Shown here piece after piece: positions 43,365 through 53,184 of a stretch of DNA of 64,000 nucleotides. A program made the translations under genes and the position numbers. This stretch comes from Ochrobactrum vermis (GTDB lineage Bacteria > Pseudomonadota > Alphaproteobacteria > Rhizobiales > Rhizobiaceae), in NCBI RefSeq assembly GCF_002975205.1, contig NZ_PCOC01000001.1:1364001-1428000 (forward strand), given 5' to 3'. The notes beneath the pieces are model-generated. The model saw only the letters and a list, made by a program, of their open reading frames with translations. It had not been told where the DNA came from and searched no databases. How positions within the stretch are numbered: position 1 is the first letter of the stretch; each line of letters begins with the position of its first letter.

Positions 43365-46300
43365 ATGAAGATCGAACGCCGTTTCACGAAAGAGAATCAG
43401 TCGGCCTATGCGGACATCGCGTTCCGGACTGCGACCAGCGAGATCAAAAATCCCGATGGATCCATCGTATTCCGCTTGGAAAACATCAATGTGCCCGCAC
43501 AGTTCAGCCAGGTCGCAGCAGACATTCTTGCGCAGAAATATTTCCGCAAGGCTGGCGTGCCCGCCCATCTGAAGAAAGTCGAGGAAAACGACGTCCCGTC
43601 GTGGCTGTGGCGCTCGGTCGCCGATGAAGATGCTCTGGCATCGCTGCCGCAGGACGAGCGTTATGGCTCCGAAATGGATGCCTGTCAGGTTTTTGACCGT
43701 CTCGCCGGCACCTGGACCTACTGGGGCTGGAAGGGCGGCTATTTCGGTTCCGAAGACGATGCCCTCACCTTCCGAGACGAGCTTGCCTATATGCTCGCCA
43801 CCCAGCGCGTCGCGCCGAACAGCCCGCAATGGTTCAACACCGGCCTGCATTGGGCTTATGGCATTGACGGTCCCGGCCAGGGCCATTTCTACGTTGACTG
43901 GCAGACCGGCAAGCTGACTAAATCCAAGTCGTCCTACGAACATCCGCAGCCGCATGCCTGCTTCATCCAGTCCGTCGCTGACGATCTGGTCAATGAAGGC
44001 GGCATTATGGACCTGTGGGTGCGTGAAGCGCGCCTGTTCAAATATGGTTCCGGCACGGGTTCCAACTTCAGCCATCTGCGCGGCGAAGGCGAAAAACTTT
44101 CCGGCGGCGGCAAGTCGTCGGGTCTGATGAGCTTCCTCAAGATCGGTGACCGCGCTGCAGGCGCCATCAAATCGGGCGGCACGACGCGCCGCGCCGCGAA
44201 GATGGTCGTTGTCGACATCGACCATCCGGATATCGAAGAATATATCGACTGGAAGGTGAAGGAAGAGCAGAAGGTCGCTTCGCTCGTCACCGGTTCCAAG
44301 ATCGTCAAGCAGCATCTGGCTGCGATCATGAAGGCTTGCGTCAACTGCGAAGCCGATAATGATGATTGCTTCGATCCATCAAAGAATCCTGCCCTGAAGC
44401 GCGAAATCAAGGCAGCGAAGAAGAACCAGGTTCCGGAAAACTACGTCAAGCGCGTGATCCAGTTCGCACGTCAGGGCTACACCGACATTCAGTTCAAGAC
44501 CTATGATACGGACTGGGATTCGGAAGCCTATCTCACCGTTTCGGGCCAGAACTCGAACAACTCCGTCTCGCTGAAGGATGAATTCCTGCGCGCCGTCGAA
44601 AACGACAGCGACTGGAACCTGACCGCACGCAAGGACGGCAAGGTCATGAAGACGCTCAAGGCGCGCGATCTTTGGGAAAAGATCGGTTATGCCGCATGGG
44701 CATCCGCCGATCCGGGCCTGCACTACAACACCACCATGAACGACTGGCACACCTGCCCGACCGCTGGTCCGATCCGCGCGTCCAATCCGTGCTCGGAATA
44801 TATGTTCCTTGACGATACGGCTTGTAATCTGGCGTCGATCAACCTGCTCACCTATCGCAACAAGGACGGTTCGTTCGACATTGCGGCTTACGAGCATACG
44901 GCCCGCCTGTGGACCATCGTTCTCGAAATCTCGGTGATGATGGCGCAGTTCCCGTCCAAGGAAATCGCCCGCCTCTCCTATGAATACCGCACACTCGGTC
45001 TCGGCTATGCCAATATTGGCGGCCTGCTGATGACCTCGGGTATTCCTTATGACTCCGATGAAGGCCGCGCCATCTGCGGTGCGCTGACCGCGATCATGAC
45101 CGGCGTTGCCTATGCAACCTCTGCCGAAATGGCGAAGGAACTGGGCACCTTCCCAAGCTATGAGCCGAATGCGGAACATATGCTGCGCGTCATGCGCAAC
45201 CATCGTCTGGCCGCTCATGGCGAGACGGAAGGCTATGAAGGCCTCGCCGTCAATCCGGTGGCGCTGATTGCTGAAGACTGCCCGGATCAGGATCTGATCA
45301 CCCATGCCCGCGCTGCCTGGGACAAGGCGCTGGAGCTCGGCGAAAAGCACGGCTACCGTAACGCCCAGTCGACCGTCATCGCGCCGACTGGCACTATCGG
45401 CCTCGTCATGGATTGCGACACGACCGGTATCGAGCCAGATTTCGCTCTCGTGAAGTTCAAGAAGCTGGCCGGTGGCGGCTACTTCAAGATCATCAACCGC
45501 GCCGTGCCGGAAGCACTCCGCACGCTCGGTTACTCGGAAAGCCAGATCGCTGAAATCGAAGCCTATGCTGTCGGTCACGGCAATATCAATCAGGCTCCGG
45601 GCGTCAATCCTTCGTCGCTGCGCGGCAAAGGCTTCACCGATGAGAAGATCGAAGCCCTGAATGCAGCGCTCAAGAGCGCCTTCGACATCAAGTTCGTCTT
45701 CAACAAGTGGACGCTTGGCGAAGATTTCTGCAAAGACGTGTTGAAGCTCACCGACGAACAGCTGAACGACTTCTCGTTCGAAATGCTGCCGGCTCTGGGT
45801 TTCTCCAAGAAAGATATCGAAGCTGCCAACATTCACGTTTGCGGCGCGATGACCCTGGAAGGCGCACCGTTCCTTAAGGAAGAAGATTACGCGGTGTTCG
45901 ATTGCGCCAATCCATGCGGCAAGATTGGCAAGCGTTATCTGTCGGTGGATAGCCACATCCGCATGATGGCGGCAGCTCAGCCATTCATTTCGGGTGCGAT
46001 CTCCAAGACGATCAACATGCCGAACGATGCGACTGTCGAAGACTGCAAGAACGCCTATATGCTGTCCTGGAAGCTGGCCCTGAAGGCCAACGCGCTTTAT
46101 CGCGACGGTTCCAAGCTCTCGCAGCCGCTCAACGCTGCGCTGATCGCCGATGATGAGGATGAAGACGATGCAGTCGAAGCACTGATCGAAGCACCGGCAG
46201 CCGCTCGTGCCGTTCAGGTAACCGAGCGGATCGTCGAGAAGGTTGTTGAAAAGATCGTGCGTGAGCGCGACAAGCTGCCAAACCGTCGTCAGGGCTATAC

Positions 46301-47147
46301 GCAAAAGGCAGTCGTCGGCGGACATAAGGTCTATCTGCGCACCGGCGAATTCGGTGACGGGCGCCTCGGCGAAATCTTCATCGATATGCATAAGGAAGGC
46401 GCTGCTTTCCGCGCAATGATGAACAATTTCGCCATCGCAGTGTCGCTCGGCCTGCAATATGGTGTGCCGCTCGAAGAATATGTGGAAGCCTTCACTTTCA
46501 CGAAATTCGAACCGGCTGGCATGGTCATCGGCAACGATGCCATCAAGACTGCAACGTCGATCATCGACTATGTCTTCCGCGAACTGGCTGTGTCCTATCT
46601 CGGCCGCAACGACCTCGCACATGTCGACACAAGCGATTTCGGCAATACGGCGCTTGGCAAGGGTATCAAGGAAGGCAAAACCAATCTGGTTTCGACCGGC
46701 TGGACCCGTGGCTACAAGCCTACTCTGGTAACGAACTCGAACCCGACTAACGAAGCCAAGGGATCGGCAGGTTCAGCACCGCAGGCTTCCAACATCACAA
46801 CCTTGAAGTCGTCGGCGCCGGTGAGCAACCGCCCGGCAACCATCGGTCTGGTGACGGATGGCTCAACGGCCTTCAAGCGGGAGTTCGAGGAGCAGCCTGC
46901 CCCGGCGCAACAGCAGGAAGGCACATCGGCAACTGAACTTTTCTCGGACAAGGCTGCTGCTGATGCAGCCTCCGCCCGTGCGGAAAGTGCAAATGCCGCC
47001 AAGAAGCTGGAAGCTGATCGTCGTATCAAGTCGATGATGCAGGGTTATACGGGCGATAGCTGCACCGAGTGCCAGAACTTCACCATGGTTCGCAACGGCA
47101 CCTGCCTCAAATGCGACACTTGCGGTGCAACGAGCGGGTGCAGCTAA
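43365..47147 (+). CDS. nrdJ: Adenosylcobalamin-dependent (class II) ribonucleotide reductase
   Basis: 1260 residues converting ribonucleotides to deoxyribonucleotides with adenosyl-B12. The N-terminal region [20 protein letters not shown] is typical. The active-site regions contain [20 protein letters not shown] and [22 protein letters not shown]-terminal extension ([19 protein letters not shown], then [12 protein letters not shown]) ends in a zinc-ribbon-like TECQ...[17 protein letters not shown] that shuttles reducing equivalents. No intein is visible. ATG at 43365 is preferred, with GGGACAG before it; ATG at 43356 is the alternative. It lets the cell make DNA with or without oxygen, provided B12 is present. 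Confidence 0.95.
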   Translation: MKIERRFTKENQSAYADIAFRTATSEIKNPDGSIVFRLENINVPAQFSQVAADILAQKYFRKAGVPAHLKKVEENDVPSWLWRSVADEDALASLPQDERYGSEMDACQVFDRLAGTWTYWGWKGGYFGSEDDALTFRDELAYMLATQRVAPNSPQWFNTGLHWAYGIDGPGQGHFYVDWQTGKLTKSKSSYEHPQPHACFIQSVADDLVNEGGIMDLWVREARLFKYGSGTGSNFSHLRGEGEKLSGGGKSSGLMSFLKIGDRAAGAIKSGGTTRRAAKMVVVDIDHPDIEEYIDWKVKEEQKVASLVTGSKIVKQHLAAIMKACVNCEADNDDCFDPSKNPALKREIKAAKKNQVPENYVKRVIQFARQGYTDIQFKTYDTDWDSEAYLTVSGQNSNNSVSLKDEFLRAVENDSDWNLTARKDGKVMKTLKARDLWEKIGYAAWASADPGLHYNTTMNDWHTCPTAGPIRASNPCSEYMFLDDTACNLASINLLTYRNKDGSFDIAAYEHTARLWTIVLEISVMMAQFPSKEIARLSYEYRTLGLGYANIGGLLMTSGIPYDSDEGRAICGALTAIMTGVAYATSAEMAKELGTFPSYEPNAEHMLRVMRNHRLAAHGETEGYEGLAVNPVALIAEDCPDQDLITHARAAWDKALELGEKHGYRNAQSTVIAPTGTIGLVMDCDTTGIEPDFALVKFKKLAGGGYFKIINRAVPEALRTLGYSESQIAEIEAYAVGHGNINQAPGVNPSSLRGKGFTDEKIEALNAALKSAFDIKFVFNKWTLGEDFCKDVLKLTDEQLNDFSFEMLPALGFSKKDIEAANIHVCGAMTLEGAPFLKEEDYAVFDCANPCGKIGKRYLSVDSHIRMMAAAQPFISGAISKTINMPNDATVEDCKNAYMLSWKLALKANALYRDGSKLSQPLNAALIADDEDEDDAVEALIEAPAAARAVQVTERIVEKVVEKIVRERDKLPNRRQGYTQKAVVGGHKVYLRTGEFGDGRLGEIFIDMHKEGAAFRAMMNNFAIAVSLGLQYGVPLEEYVEAFTFTKFEPAGMVIGNDAIKTATSIIDYVFRELAVSYLGRNDLAHVDTSDFGNTALGKGIKEGKTNLVSTGWTRGYKPTLVTNSNPTNEAKGSAGSAPQASNITTLKSSAPVSNRPATIGLVTDGSTAFKREFEEQPAPAQQQEGTSATELFSDKAAADAASARAESANAAKKLEADRRIKSMMQGYTGDSCTECQNFTMVRNGTCLKCDTCGATSGCS

Positions 47148-47171
47148 GATTAACTTTCAGTAAGACCAATA

Positions 47172-47200
47172 AGAAAGCCCGCTTCACGCGGGCTTTTCTT
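47172..47200 (+). terminator. Terminator of nrdJ
   Basis: AAGCCCGC and GCGGGCTT pair around TTCAC, followed by TTCTT, 25 bp after the stop. Confidence 0.85.
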
Positions 47201-47276
47201 CATTGTGAATATCTATAAAGAAAAACTTCACACCATATATAATTTCGCAACGAAACATAGCAATTCTGCGAATTTC

Positions 47277-47301
47277 GGAACGAAATCTCTATTTCTACGT
47301 T
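47277..47301 (+). promoter_or_regulatory. EcfG-type (general stress sigma) promoter
   Basis: GGAAC, a 16-base spacer, then CGTT, ending 35 bp upstream of the PRC-barrel gene start and pointing at it. It is the second such site in the window with identical spacing. Confidence 0.7.
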
Positions 47302-47336
47302 CAGCTTAAGCAACCGAACGTATAAAGGAGATAGTT

Positions 47337-47927
47337 ATGTTCAGAACTACACTTCTGACGACGACGTGTGCATTGCTGATTGGGGGAGCAGCTTATGCTC
47401 AGACAACGGCGCCTGCACCTGCCCCCGCCGAGCCACCGGCTGCAGCAGAGGAAATGCCGGTTTCGTCCAAGGACATGTTTGGCAACCCAACTTCGGGTGA
47501 GACCGACAAGGTTGGTTTTCTTGAACCCAAAGAAGGCCAGCTTCTCGTCTCCTCTTTCATTGGGCAGAATGTCTATGAAAGTGACGCGGCCGACGCCAAG
47601 ACCGTCGGCAAGCTGAATGACCTCATTGCCAGCCCCGAAGGCAAGATTGAAGCCGCAGTGATCGGCGTGGGTGGGTTTCTGGGCATCGGTGAAAAGGACG
47701 TTGCCGTAAGTCCGGATCAGCTACAGCTTGCAACGCGCAGCGACGGCAAAAAATGGCTCGTTATCAAGGCAACCAAGCAGCAACTGACCGATGCACCGGC
47801 ATTTGACCGCTCGAAACTTTTTGCCGATGGTGTGGCCGATCCCGCTGCTGCAAATGAGACTAACGCTCCGGCAACGGATACTCCGGCAAGCGATATGGCT
47901 CCCACATCGCCGCCTCCGGCTCAGTAA
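47337..47927 (+). CDS. Secreted PRC-barrel domain protein
   Basis: 196 residues. Signal peptide MFRTTLLTTTCALLIGGAAYAQ is followed by a proline/alanine-rich linker. The PRC-barrel (about residues 65-145) shows LLVSSFIGQNVYESDAADAK, TVGKLNDLIASPEGKIEAAV and GVGGFLGIGEKDVAV. A low-complexity tail rich in Ala, Thr, Pro ends the protein. AAAGGAGA precedes the ATG. The EcfG-type promoter predicts general-stress induction; periplasmic PRC-barrel proteins are common in that regulon in Rhizobiales (from memory). Molecular function unknown. Confidence 0.9.
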   Translation: MFRTTLLTTTCALLIGGAAYAQTTAPAPAPAEPPAAAEEMPVSSKDMFGNPTSGETDKVGFLEPKEGQLLVSSFIGQNVYESDAADAKTVGKLNDLIASPEGKIEAAVIGVGGFLGIGEKDVAVSPDQLQLATRSDGKKWLVIKATKQQLTDAPAFDRSKLFADGVADPAAANETNAPATDTPASDMAPTSPPPAQ

Positions 47928-47957
47928 TACGGCCTCAATACTCGATAAGGTAAGTCT

Positions 47958-47981
47958 CCCCGGCCTCATGGCCGGGGTTTT
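47958..47981 (+). terminator. Terminator of the PRC-barrel gene
   Basis: CCCCGGCC and GGCCGGGG pair around TCAT, followed by TTTT. Confidence 0.9.
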
Positions 47982-48104
47982 GATACAATCAATAATCACT
48001 CACGGTTGAAATCTTCATATGACTGCCTTAATTCCTGGTAGAACACAATAAAAGCATCACAGCACAACGTTCATCTCTCACCAGGTTAATCTCAGGAAAA
48101 TCTA

Positions 48105-49340
48105 TTGTCGGAATTTTTTATTGCTCATCCATGGGCGGAAACGCTTACGGCGCTCGGGGGATTATTTCTTTCAGCTTTCGTTGCGAATTTTCTGATTAAG
48201 GCGATTTTGCTCAAACTGCTTGATCGTATCGTTCAGAAGACCTCTTTCGGGCAGGATGAAGAGCTTAAGAGACACAGCGTCATCAGCCGTCTTGCCAACA
48301 TCGTTCCAGCCTTGATTATTTCCTCCGGGATCATGGCTGTGCCCGGCCTGCCGGACGGCGTGGTCACCGTCATTCGGAATGTGGCGATAGCTTTCATCAT
48401 TCTGACGCTGGCCTTGGCGGTTAATGCGGTATTCGGGCTTGTCGACACACTCTACCACCGCCGCCCGGAGGCGAGATACCGCCCCATGAAGGGCTACATT
48501 CAGGTCGCCAAGCTGGCGGTCTATATCGTCGCAACAGTTCTCATCATTGCGACATTGCTGGACAAATCGCCGGTCATCCTTCTTTCGGGTGTCGGCGCCA
48601 TGGCGGCAGTACTGATCCTCGTCTTTCAGGATACGCTGCTTTCATTGGTCGCCAGTATGCAGATCGCTTCATCAAATATGGTCCGTGTTGGCGACTGGAT
48701 CGAAATGAAGAACCTTGATGCCAATGGTGATGTCACAGAGATCGCGCTCTATACCGTCAAGGTCCAGAACTTCGACAAGACGATCACCACAATTCCGATC
48801 CGTAAGCTCATTACCGAGCCGATGAAAAACTATCGCGGTATGCAGGAATCCGGTGGACGGCGGATCAAACGCGCGCTTTACATCGATCAGAACACCATTC
48901 GTTTTTTGTCGGATGACGAACGGACCAGACTGGGCACGGTTGATTGGCTGGCGGATTATTTGCCGAAGAAGGCCAAGGAAATTGCCGAGTGGAACCAGAA
49001 GCTAGGCGACCGCGCCAACAATCCGGTCAACAGACGACAGTTTACAAATATCGGTACATTTCGCGCCTATGTGGACAATTATCTGCGTAATCATCCCGGT
49101 GTGCATAAAGGCATGACGTTGCTGGTACGCCAGATGGACCCTACGCCGGAAGGCCTGCCGCTCGAAATCTACTGTTTCACGAACACTACCGTCTGGGCAT
49201 CCTTCGAACAGATCCAGTCGGATATTTTCGATCACCTTTATGCAGTTTTGCCAGAGTTTGGCCTCAGTGCCTTCCAGAATCCAAGCGGCAACGATTTTCG
49301 CAAGCTGACAATCGGCGCGCCTATCGGGCAGCTTCAATAA
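48105..49340 (+). CDS. Mechanosensitive channel, YbdG/MscM-like
   Basis: 411 residues. Several N-terminal transmembrane helices ([36 protein letters not shown], and [20 protein letters not shown]-like) lead to the MscS pore helix [24 protein letters not shown]. The beta domain then has [44 protein letters not shown], as in YbdG. A YbdG-type C-terminal domain follows with [27 protein letters not shown]. The TTG start follows AGGAAAA. The last 20 bp overlap the opposite-strand hydrolase gene. Confidence 0.88.
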   Translation: [411 protein letters not shown]

Positions 49341-50643
49341 CTTTGGCGTTCAGGCGCTGAACGTTGTAGCGCGTGCGTGAGGGTGTCAGGCCAAGACGGA
49401 CTACGGCAAGATGCATCGATGGAACGATCATCACGCTTTGCCCGTCATGCCCTGACATCCAGAATGCATCTTCCGGAATGCCGTTCTGACCGGCTTTCAC
49501 ACCGGCAATCTGCAGCCAGACCTGTGCCGAGCCATAGCGCCCTTCGGATTCAAGCGTAGGTTTGCGCATAAATGAAATGAAGTCGGCTGGCAGAACAGGC
49601 TTTCCGTAAAGGTTCCCGCCATCAGCGAGAAATGCACCAAGGCGCGCCCAGTCGCGAGCGGTCGCGTACATATAGGAAGAACCGGCAAAAACACCCGACG
49701 AATCCGTCTCCAGAATGGTGCTGCTCATGCCTAACGGGCCGAAAAGCGCAAGTCGCGGATAGGCAAAAGCCTCTTCATGGCTATTGAAACTATCCATGAA
49801 GAGTTCCGACAGGATGTTAGCTGTCCCGCTCGAATAGTTGAACTTCGTGCCTGGCGTCGCCTCCAGTGGCAAGGACGCAGCAAACCCTGCCATATCCGGC
49901 TCCAGATAAAGCATACGCGTGACATCGGTGACTGTGCCGTAGTCTTCATCGAAGCGCAGACCGCTATTCATCGCCATCAGGTTCGCGAGAGAAATCTTCG
50001 CCCGTTCATCGTTCCTCCATTCCGGCAACAGCCGGGTACTTTCCAAACTCATGCGCCCTTCGGCAATCCGCATACCGATCAGTGTCGCAATGACGGACTT
50101 GGTCATGGACCAGCCCAGCAATGGCGTATCCACATCAAAACCCGGACCATAATTCTCGGCGATCAGCTTGCCATCGCGGATAACGGCGATGGCCCGCATC
50201 CCCGGACCGGCCAAAGCCTGATCCTCGATCACAGCCTGCACCGCCGGATCGATCTCGATCCGGATCGGTTCTGCGGGCACCTGTGGGCCGGTCGGAAGCT
50301 CCGGTCGCAAATCATCCTTTTGGATATTTGCGCACCCAAGCGCGGGGCGAAAGATTGCGATACTTGGCGCGAAGAAGCCGAAAATCCGCACTGTTACGCT
50401 GCTGTTATTATTGTCAACTGAGGCATTGAGGAAACGCAGCAGCGGATTACCCGGTGCCTGAACATCGTCTGCAAGGACAGCATCGGCATCCCGATTTGCA
50501 ATGAATACGTTTGAGCAGACGATCTTCGCGGCATAGCCGGTGCCCACACGCAAAAGTTCAGGCGGCCTGATGGCAAGCCAGAGAGTTGCCCCCAACACAA
50601 TGGCAAGCAAAAGACCAACGACAAACTTCAGAATGCGCTTCAT
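49321..50643 (-). CDS. Serine hydrolase of the beta-lactamase/class C family
   Basis: 440 residues. A single N-terminal transmembrane helix (ILKFVVGLLLAIVLGATLWLA) anchors it. The hydrolase domain has the SxxK nucleophile motif in LGWSMTKSVIATLIGM, the second motif as YSSG in GTKFNYSSGTANILSELF, and MSGHDGQSVMIVPSMHLAVVRLG as the third (HxG) region. Substrate unknown: such proteins act as esterases, peptidases or beta-lactamases. It ends overlapping the convergent channel gene by 20 bp. Confidence 0.88.
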   Translation of the reverse strand: MKRILKFVVGLLLAIVLGATLWLAIRPPELLRVGTGYAAKIVCSNVFIANRDADAVLADDVQAPGNPLLRFLNASVDNNNSSVTVRIFGFFAPSIAIFRPALGCANIQKDDLRPELPTGPQVPAEPIRIEIDPAVQAVIEDQALAGPGMRAIAVIRDGKLIAENYGPGFDVDTPLLGWSMTKSVIATLIGMRIAEGRMSLESTRLLPEWRNDERAKISLANLMAMNSGLRFDEDYGTVTDVTRMLYLEPDMAGFAASLPLEATPGTKFNYSSGTANILSELFMDSFNSHEEAFAYPRLALFGPLGMSSTILETDSSGVFAGSSYMYATARDWARLGAFLADGGNLYGKPVLPADFISFMRKPTLESEGRYGSAQVWLQIAGVKAGQNGIPEDAFWMSGHDGQSVMIVPSMHLAVVRLGLTPSRTRYNVQRLNAKVIEAAR

Positions 50644-50674
50644 GCTGCCCCTCGCGAATAATCGTTACGCTGGA

Positions 50675-51802
50675 TCATACCAAGCCAAGATAGCTTGCCA
50701 ACTCCCGGGCGGCAGCGCCGCCTGCCCTGTTTGCACCAATAGTTGACGCCGACGGGCCGTAACCAACCAGATGTATCCGGGGATCGGCGGCTACCTGTGT
50801 TGCCAGGCGACCGGTTATGAGAATACCACCTTCTGCATTGCGTAATTGCAGTGGCGCAAGATGATCAAGCGAACTGCGAAATCCAGTGCACCACAAAATC
50901 ACATCGAAGGATTGTTCGGTTCCATTGTCCCACCGAACACCTGTTTCTGTGATTTCGCTGAACATAGGTAAACGGTTGAGTACGCCTCGAGCACGCGCCG
51001 CTTCGATTGCCGGGGTTAACGGCAGGCCTGTTACTGAAACAACCGATCCCGGCGGCAAACCTAGGCGCACACGCTCCTCCACCAAGGCTACGGCGGCTCG
51101 ACCTAACTCTGGCGAAAATGGCCCCTCCCGGAAAGCAGGCTCTTTGCGCGTGACCCATACGGTTTCCGTCACGCGTGATATTTCGTCCAGAAGCTGCACT
51201 GCCGAAATGCCTGCACCGACGACCAGAACGCGTTTACCACTGAAGGCTTCTGCCGTCTGATAATCACGCGTGTGCAGCTGTTGGCCCTTGAACAATTCCG
51301 CACCCGGATAGGGTGGGATATAAGGGGACTCCCACGTGCCCGTCGCATTGATGATCCCACGCGCGGAATAATCGCCCTGATCCGTCTCCACACGAAGCCG
51401 CTCACCGCGGTCACAAACAACTTTCACAGTCACGGGACGGTGCACGGGAAGGTCGAATGCCTCTTCATATGCGCGGTAATATTGCGGGACGGCAACCGAC
51501 GCGCGCACCTCGCCATCCGTCGTTTCGACAATATCCTCGAATTTCATACCGGGGAGATCATGAATGGAGTTCGCGGTTCTGAGCGTCAGCGAAGGCCAGC
51601 GGAACTGCCAGGCTCCGCCCGGTCCCGCGGCCTTGTCAAGAACCACGAATTGCCTTTCGCCGGCAAGACCGAGCTTGCTCAAATGATAGGCCGATGAGAG
51701 CCCCGCCTGACCTGCTCCAATGACCACAATGTCAACCTTGCGAGCGACTTTGACATGGAGATTACCAGTTGGTTTCTGATCGGCGGGCTGTGTATCTGAC
51801 AT
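50675..51802 (-). CDS. FAD/NAD(P)-binding monooxygenase-like oxidoreductase
   Basis: 375 residues. The FAD-binding motif GAGQAGLSSAYHLSKLGL (GxGxxG) lies near residue 30, and the NAD(P)-binding GAGISAVQLLDEI near 170. A TGTWESPYIPPYPG region resembles the flavin monooxygenase/Baeyer-Villiger clan, and the final part has LWCTGFRSSLDHLAPL and GYGPSASTIGANRAGGAAARELASYL. Substrate unknown. ATG at 51802 is chosen over an in-frame TTG four codons upstream. Confidence 0.85.
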   Translation of the reverse strand: MSDTQPADQKPTGNLHVKVARKVDIVVIGAGQAGLSSAYHLSKLGLAGERQFVVLDKAAGPGGAWQFRWPSLTLRTANSIHDLPGMKFEDIVETTDGEVRASVAVPQYYRAYEEAFDLPVHRPVTVKVVCDRGERLRVETDQGDYSARGIINATGTWESPYIPPYPGAELFKGQQLHTRDYQTAEAFSGKRVLVVGAGISAVQLLDEISRVTETVWVTRKEPAFREGPFSPELGRAAVALVEERVRLGLPPGSVVSVTGLPLTPAIEAARARGVLNRLPMFSEITETGVRWDNGTEQSFDVILWCTGFRSSLDHLAPLQLRNAEGGILITGRLATQVAADPRIHLVGYGPSASTIGANRAGGAAARELASYLGLV

Positions 51803-51874
51803 GATGGACGACAAGCTCTCGAAATATGATCTGTGTCTGGAAATAGGGACTAGGCGACGGCGCTTAAAGCCAGC

Positions 51875-53065
51875 CTATCCTGCCGCAACAGTGCTACGCA
51901 GCCGCTTGTTGCGTCCTTCCCATACACTGACGACCAGCATGACAACCGTCGTTAATATGCCCATTTCGAGTAAATCCGCCACGTAGCCGACCGGAATTGC
52001 TGCCAGCAATGCCAGAACACCGAAGACATGTGATATCGGAATGAGGCCGTACACGACCTTCTTATAGATGGCGCTGCCAAACAGATAGATTGCCGGTCCG
52101 GCTACAAGAACGAGAACATATGCTGTTTTCAACGGATCGTGCGGGTGAGCCATTACAAGATCATTTCCGACTGCAGTCGCTATGATCCCGGCAACCAGAA
52201 CGGCGTGGACATAATGGAAATAAGCACCAATCCGTCCGGGATCAGAAGAATGGGAGATTGTATCTGTTGCTTCGTTGCTGGAAGTGCCAAAGTAGAGCCA
52301 CCACATGGCAAGTGTCCCTAGAAATGTGGCCAGCAAGGCCGACATAAGGGTCAAATTCCAGACTTCGGCATTAGCAAGGGTCGCTCCGGTAGCCAGAACC
52401 GTTTCACCGAGAGCCACAATCACGAACAACTGGCAACGTTCTGCCAGATGTCCGCCATCAATGGTCCAGTCAGCGGTATGAGAACGCCCAAGGCCCGGCA
52501 GCGCAAAGCCAAACATCGGCGATAGATATTCGCAAAGTACGGCAATAAGCCATAATGCCATACGAGCTTCATGTTGGACGAAACATCCAGCAATCCAGAA
52601 GATTGCGGCAATGGTCAGCCAACCGAGCATTCGCCGGTAATTGGCGGCAAGCGGATGCTTTCGACCGAGAACAAACACCACATAGGCAGTCCGGCCAACC
52701 TGCATCACCACATAGGCTAGTGCGAATATCCAGCCTTTGTCTGCAAAGGCACCTGGAATGGAAGAGGCTATAATCAGGCTAAGCAGCATGCCGCAGAACA
52801 GAAGGCTGCGTATCTGTGGTGTCTCAGGGTTGAACCAATTTGTCACCCAGCAGGTATATTGCCAGCCAAGCCATACCGCGAACCAAAGGATCAGCGTTTC
52901 AATAACGCCGGTCAGCGTCAGATTATGAAGAAGCTCATGGCTAAGCTGCGTAACCGCGAAAACATAAACCAGATCGAAGAACAGTTCTTCGAATGTCACC
53001 CGGGCATGATGCCCGTCTCGTTGTCTCAAAAGCGGATGCACAGTGACGGCAGAAGTTGTATTCAT
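51875..53065 (-). CDS. Low-temperature-requirement A (LtrA)-like membrane protein
   Basis: 396 residues with about ten hydrophobic helices. The LtrA hallmark near the N-terminus is RVTFEELFFDLVYVFAVTQLSHEL. HLAERCQLFVIVALGETVLATGA is the second conserved block, and the terminal segment is VVSVWEGRNKRLRS. Role unclear: first linked to cold growth in Listeria, but usually uncharacterised. ATG at 53065 follows GGAAGG; the frame continues 33 codons upstream but not in a conserved way. Confidence 0.9.
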   Translation of the reverse strand: MNTTSAVTVHPLLRQRDGHHARVTFEELFFDLVYVFAVTQLSHELLHNLTLTGVIETLILWFAVWLGWQYTCWVTNWFNPETPQIRSLLFCGMLLSLIIASSIPGAFADKGWIFALAYVVMQVGRTAYVVFVLGRKHPLAANYRRMLGWLTIAAIFWIAGCFVQHEARMALWLIAVLCEYLSPMFGFALPGLGRSHTADWTIDGGHLAERCQLFVIVALGETVLATGATLANAEVWNLTLMSALLATFLGTLAMWWLYFGTSSNEATDTISHSSDPGRIGAYFHYVHAVLVAGIIATAVGNDLVMAHPHDPLKTAYVLVLVAGPAIYLFGSAIYKKVVYGLIPISHVFGVLALLAAIPVGYVADLLEMGILTTVVMLVVSVWEGRNKRLRSTVAAG

Positions 53066-53184
53066 GCGAATTACCTTCCCCTCAGACGGCAAGCATTCAA
53101 TGCCACTCTCCGGTAGCTTAGCTTGCAGTCGGTCAGCCGTATATCCGAATATGCTGATTTCCACTTGAAGGAGTCAGGCTTAGA

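Noticed and set aside
44379..46622. 747-codon open frame on the minus strand
   Set aside because: It is exactly antisense to nrdJ, whose product is unmistakable; its translation has no motif. Long antisense frames arise from the codon bias of such genes.
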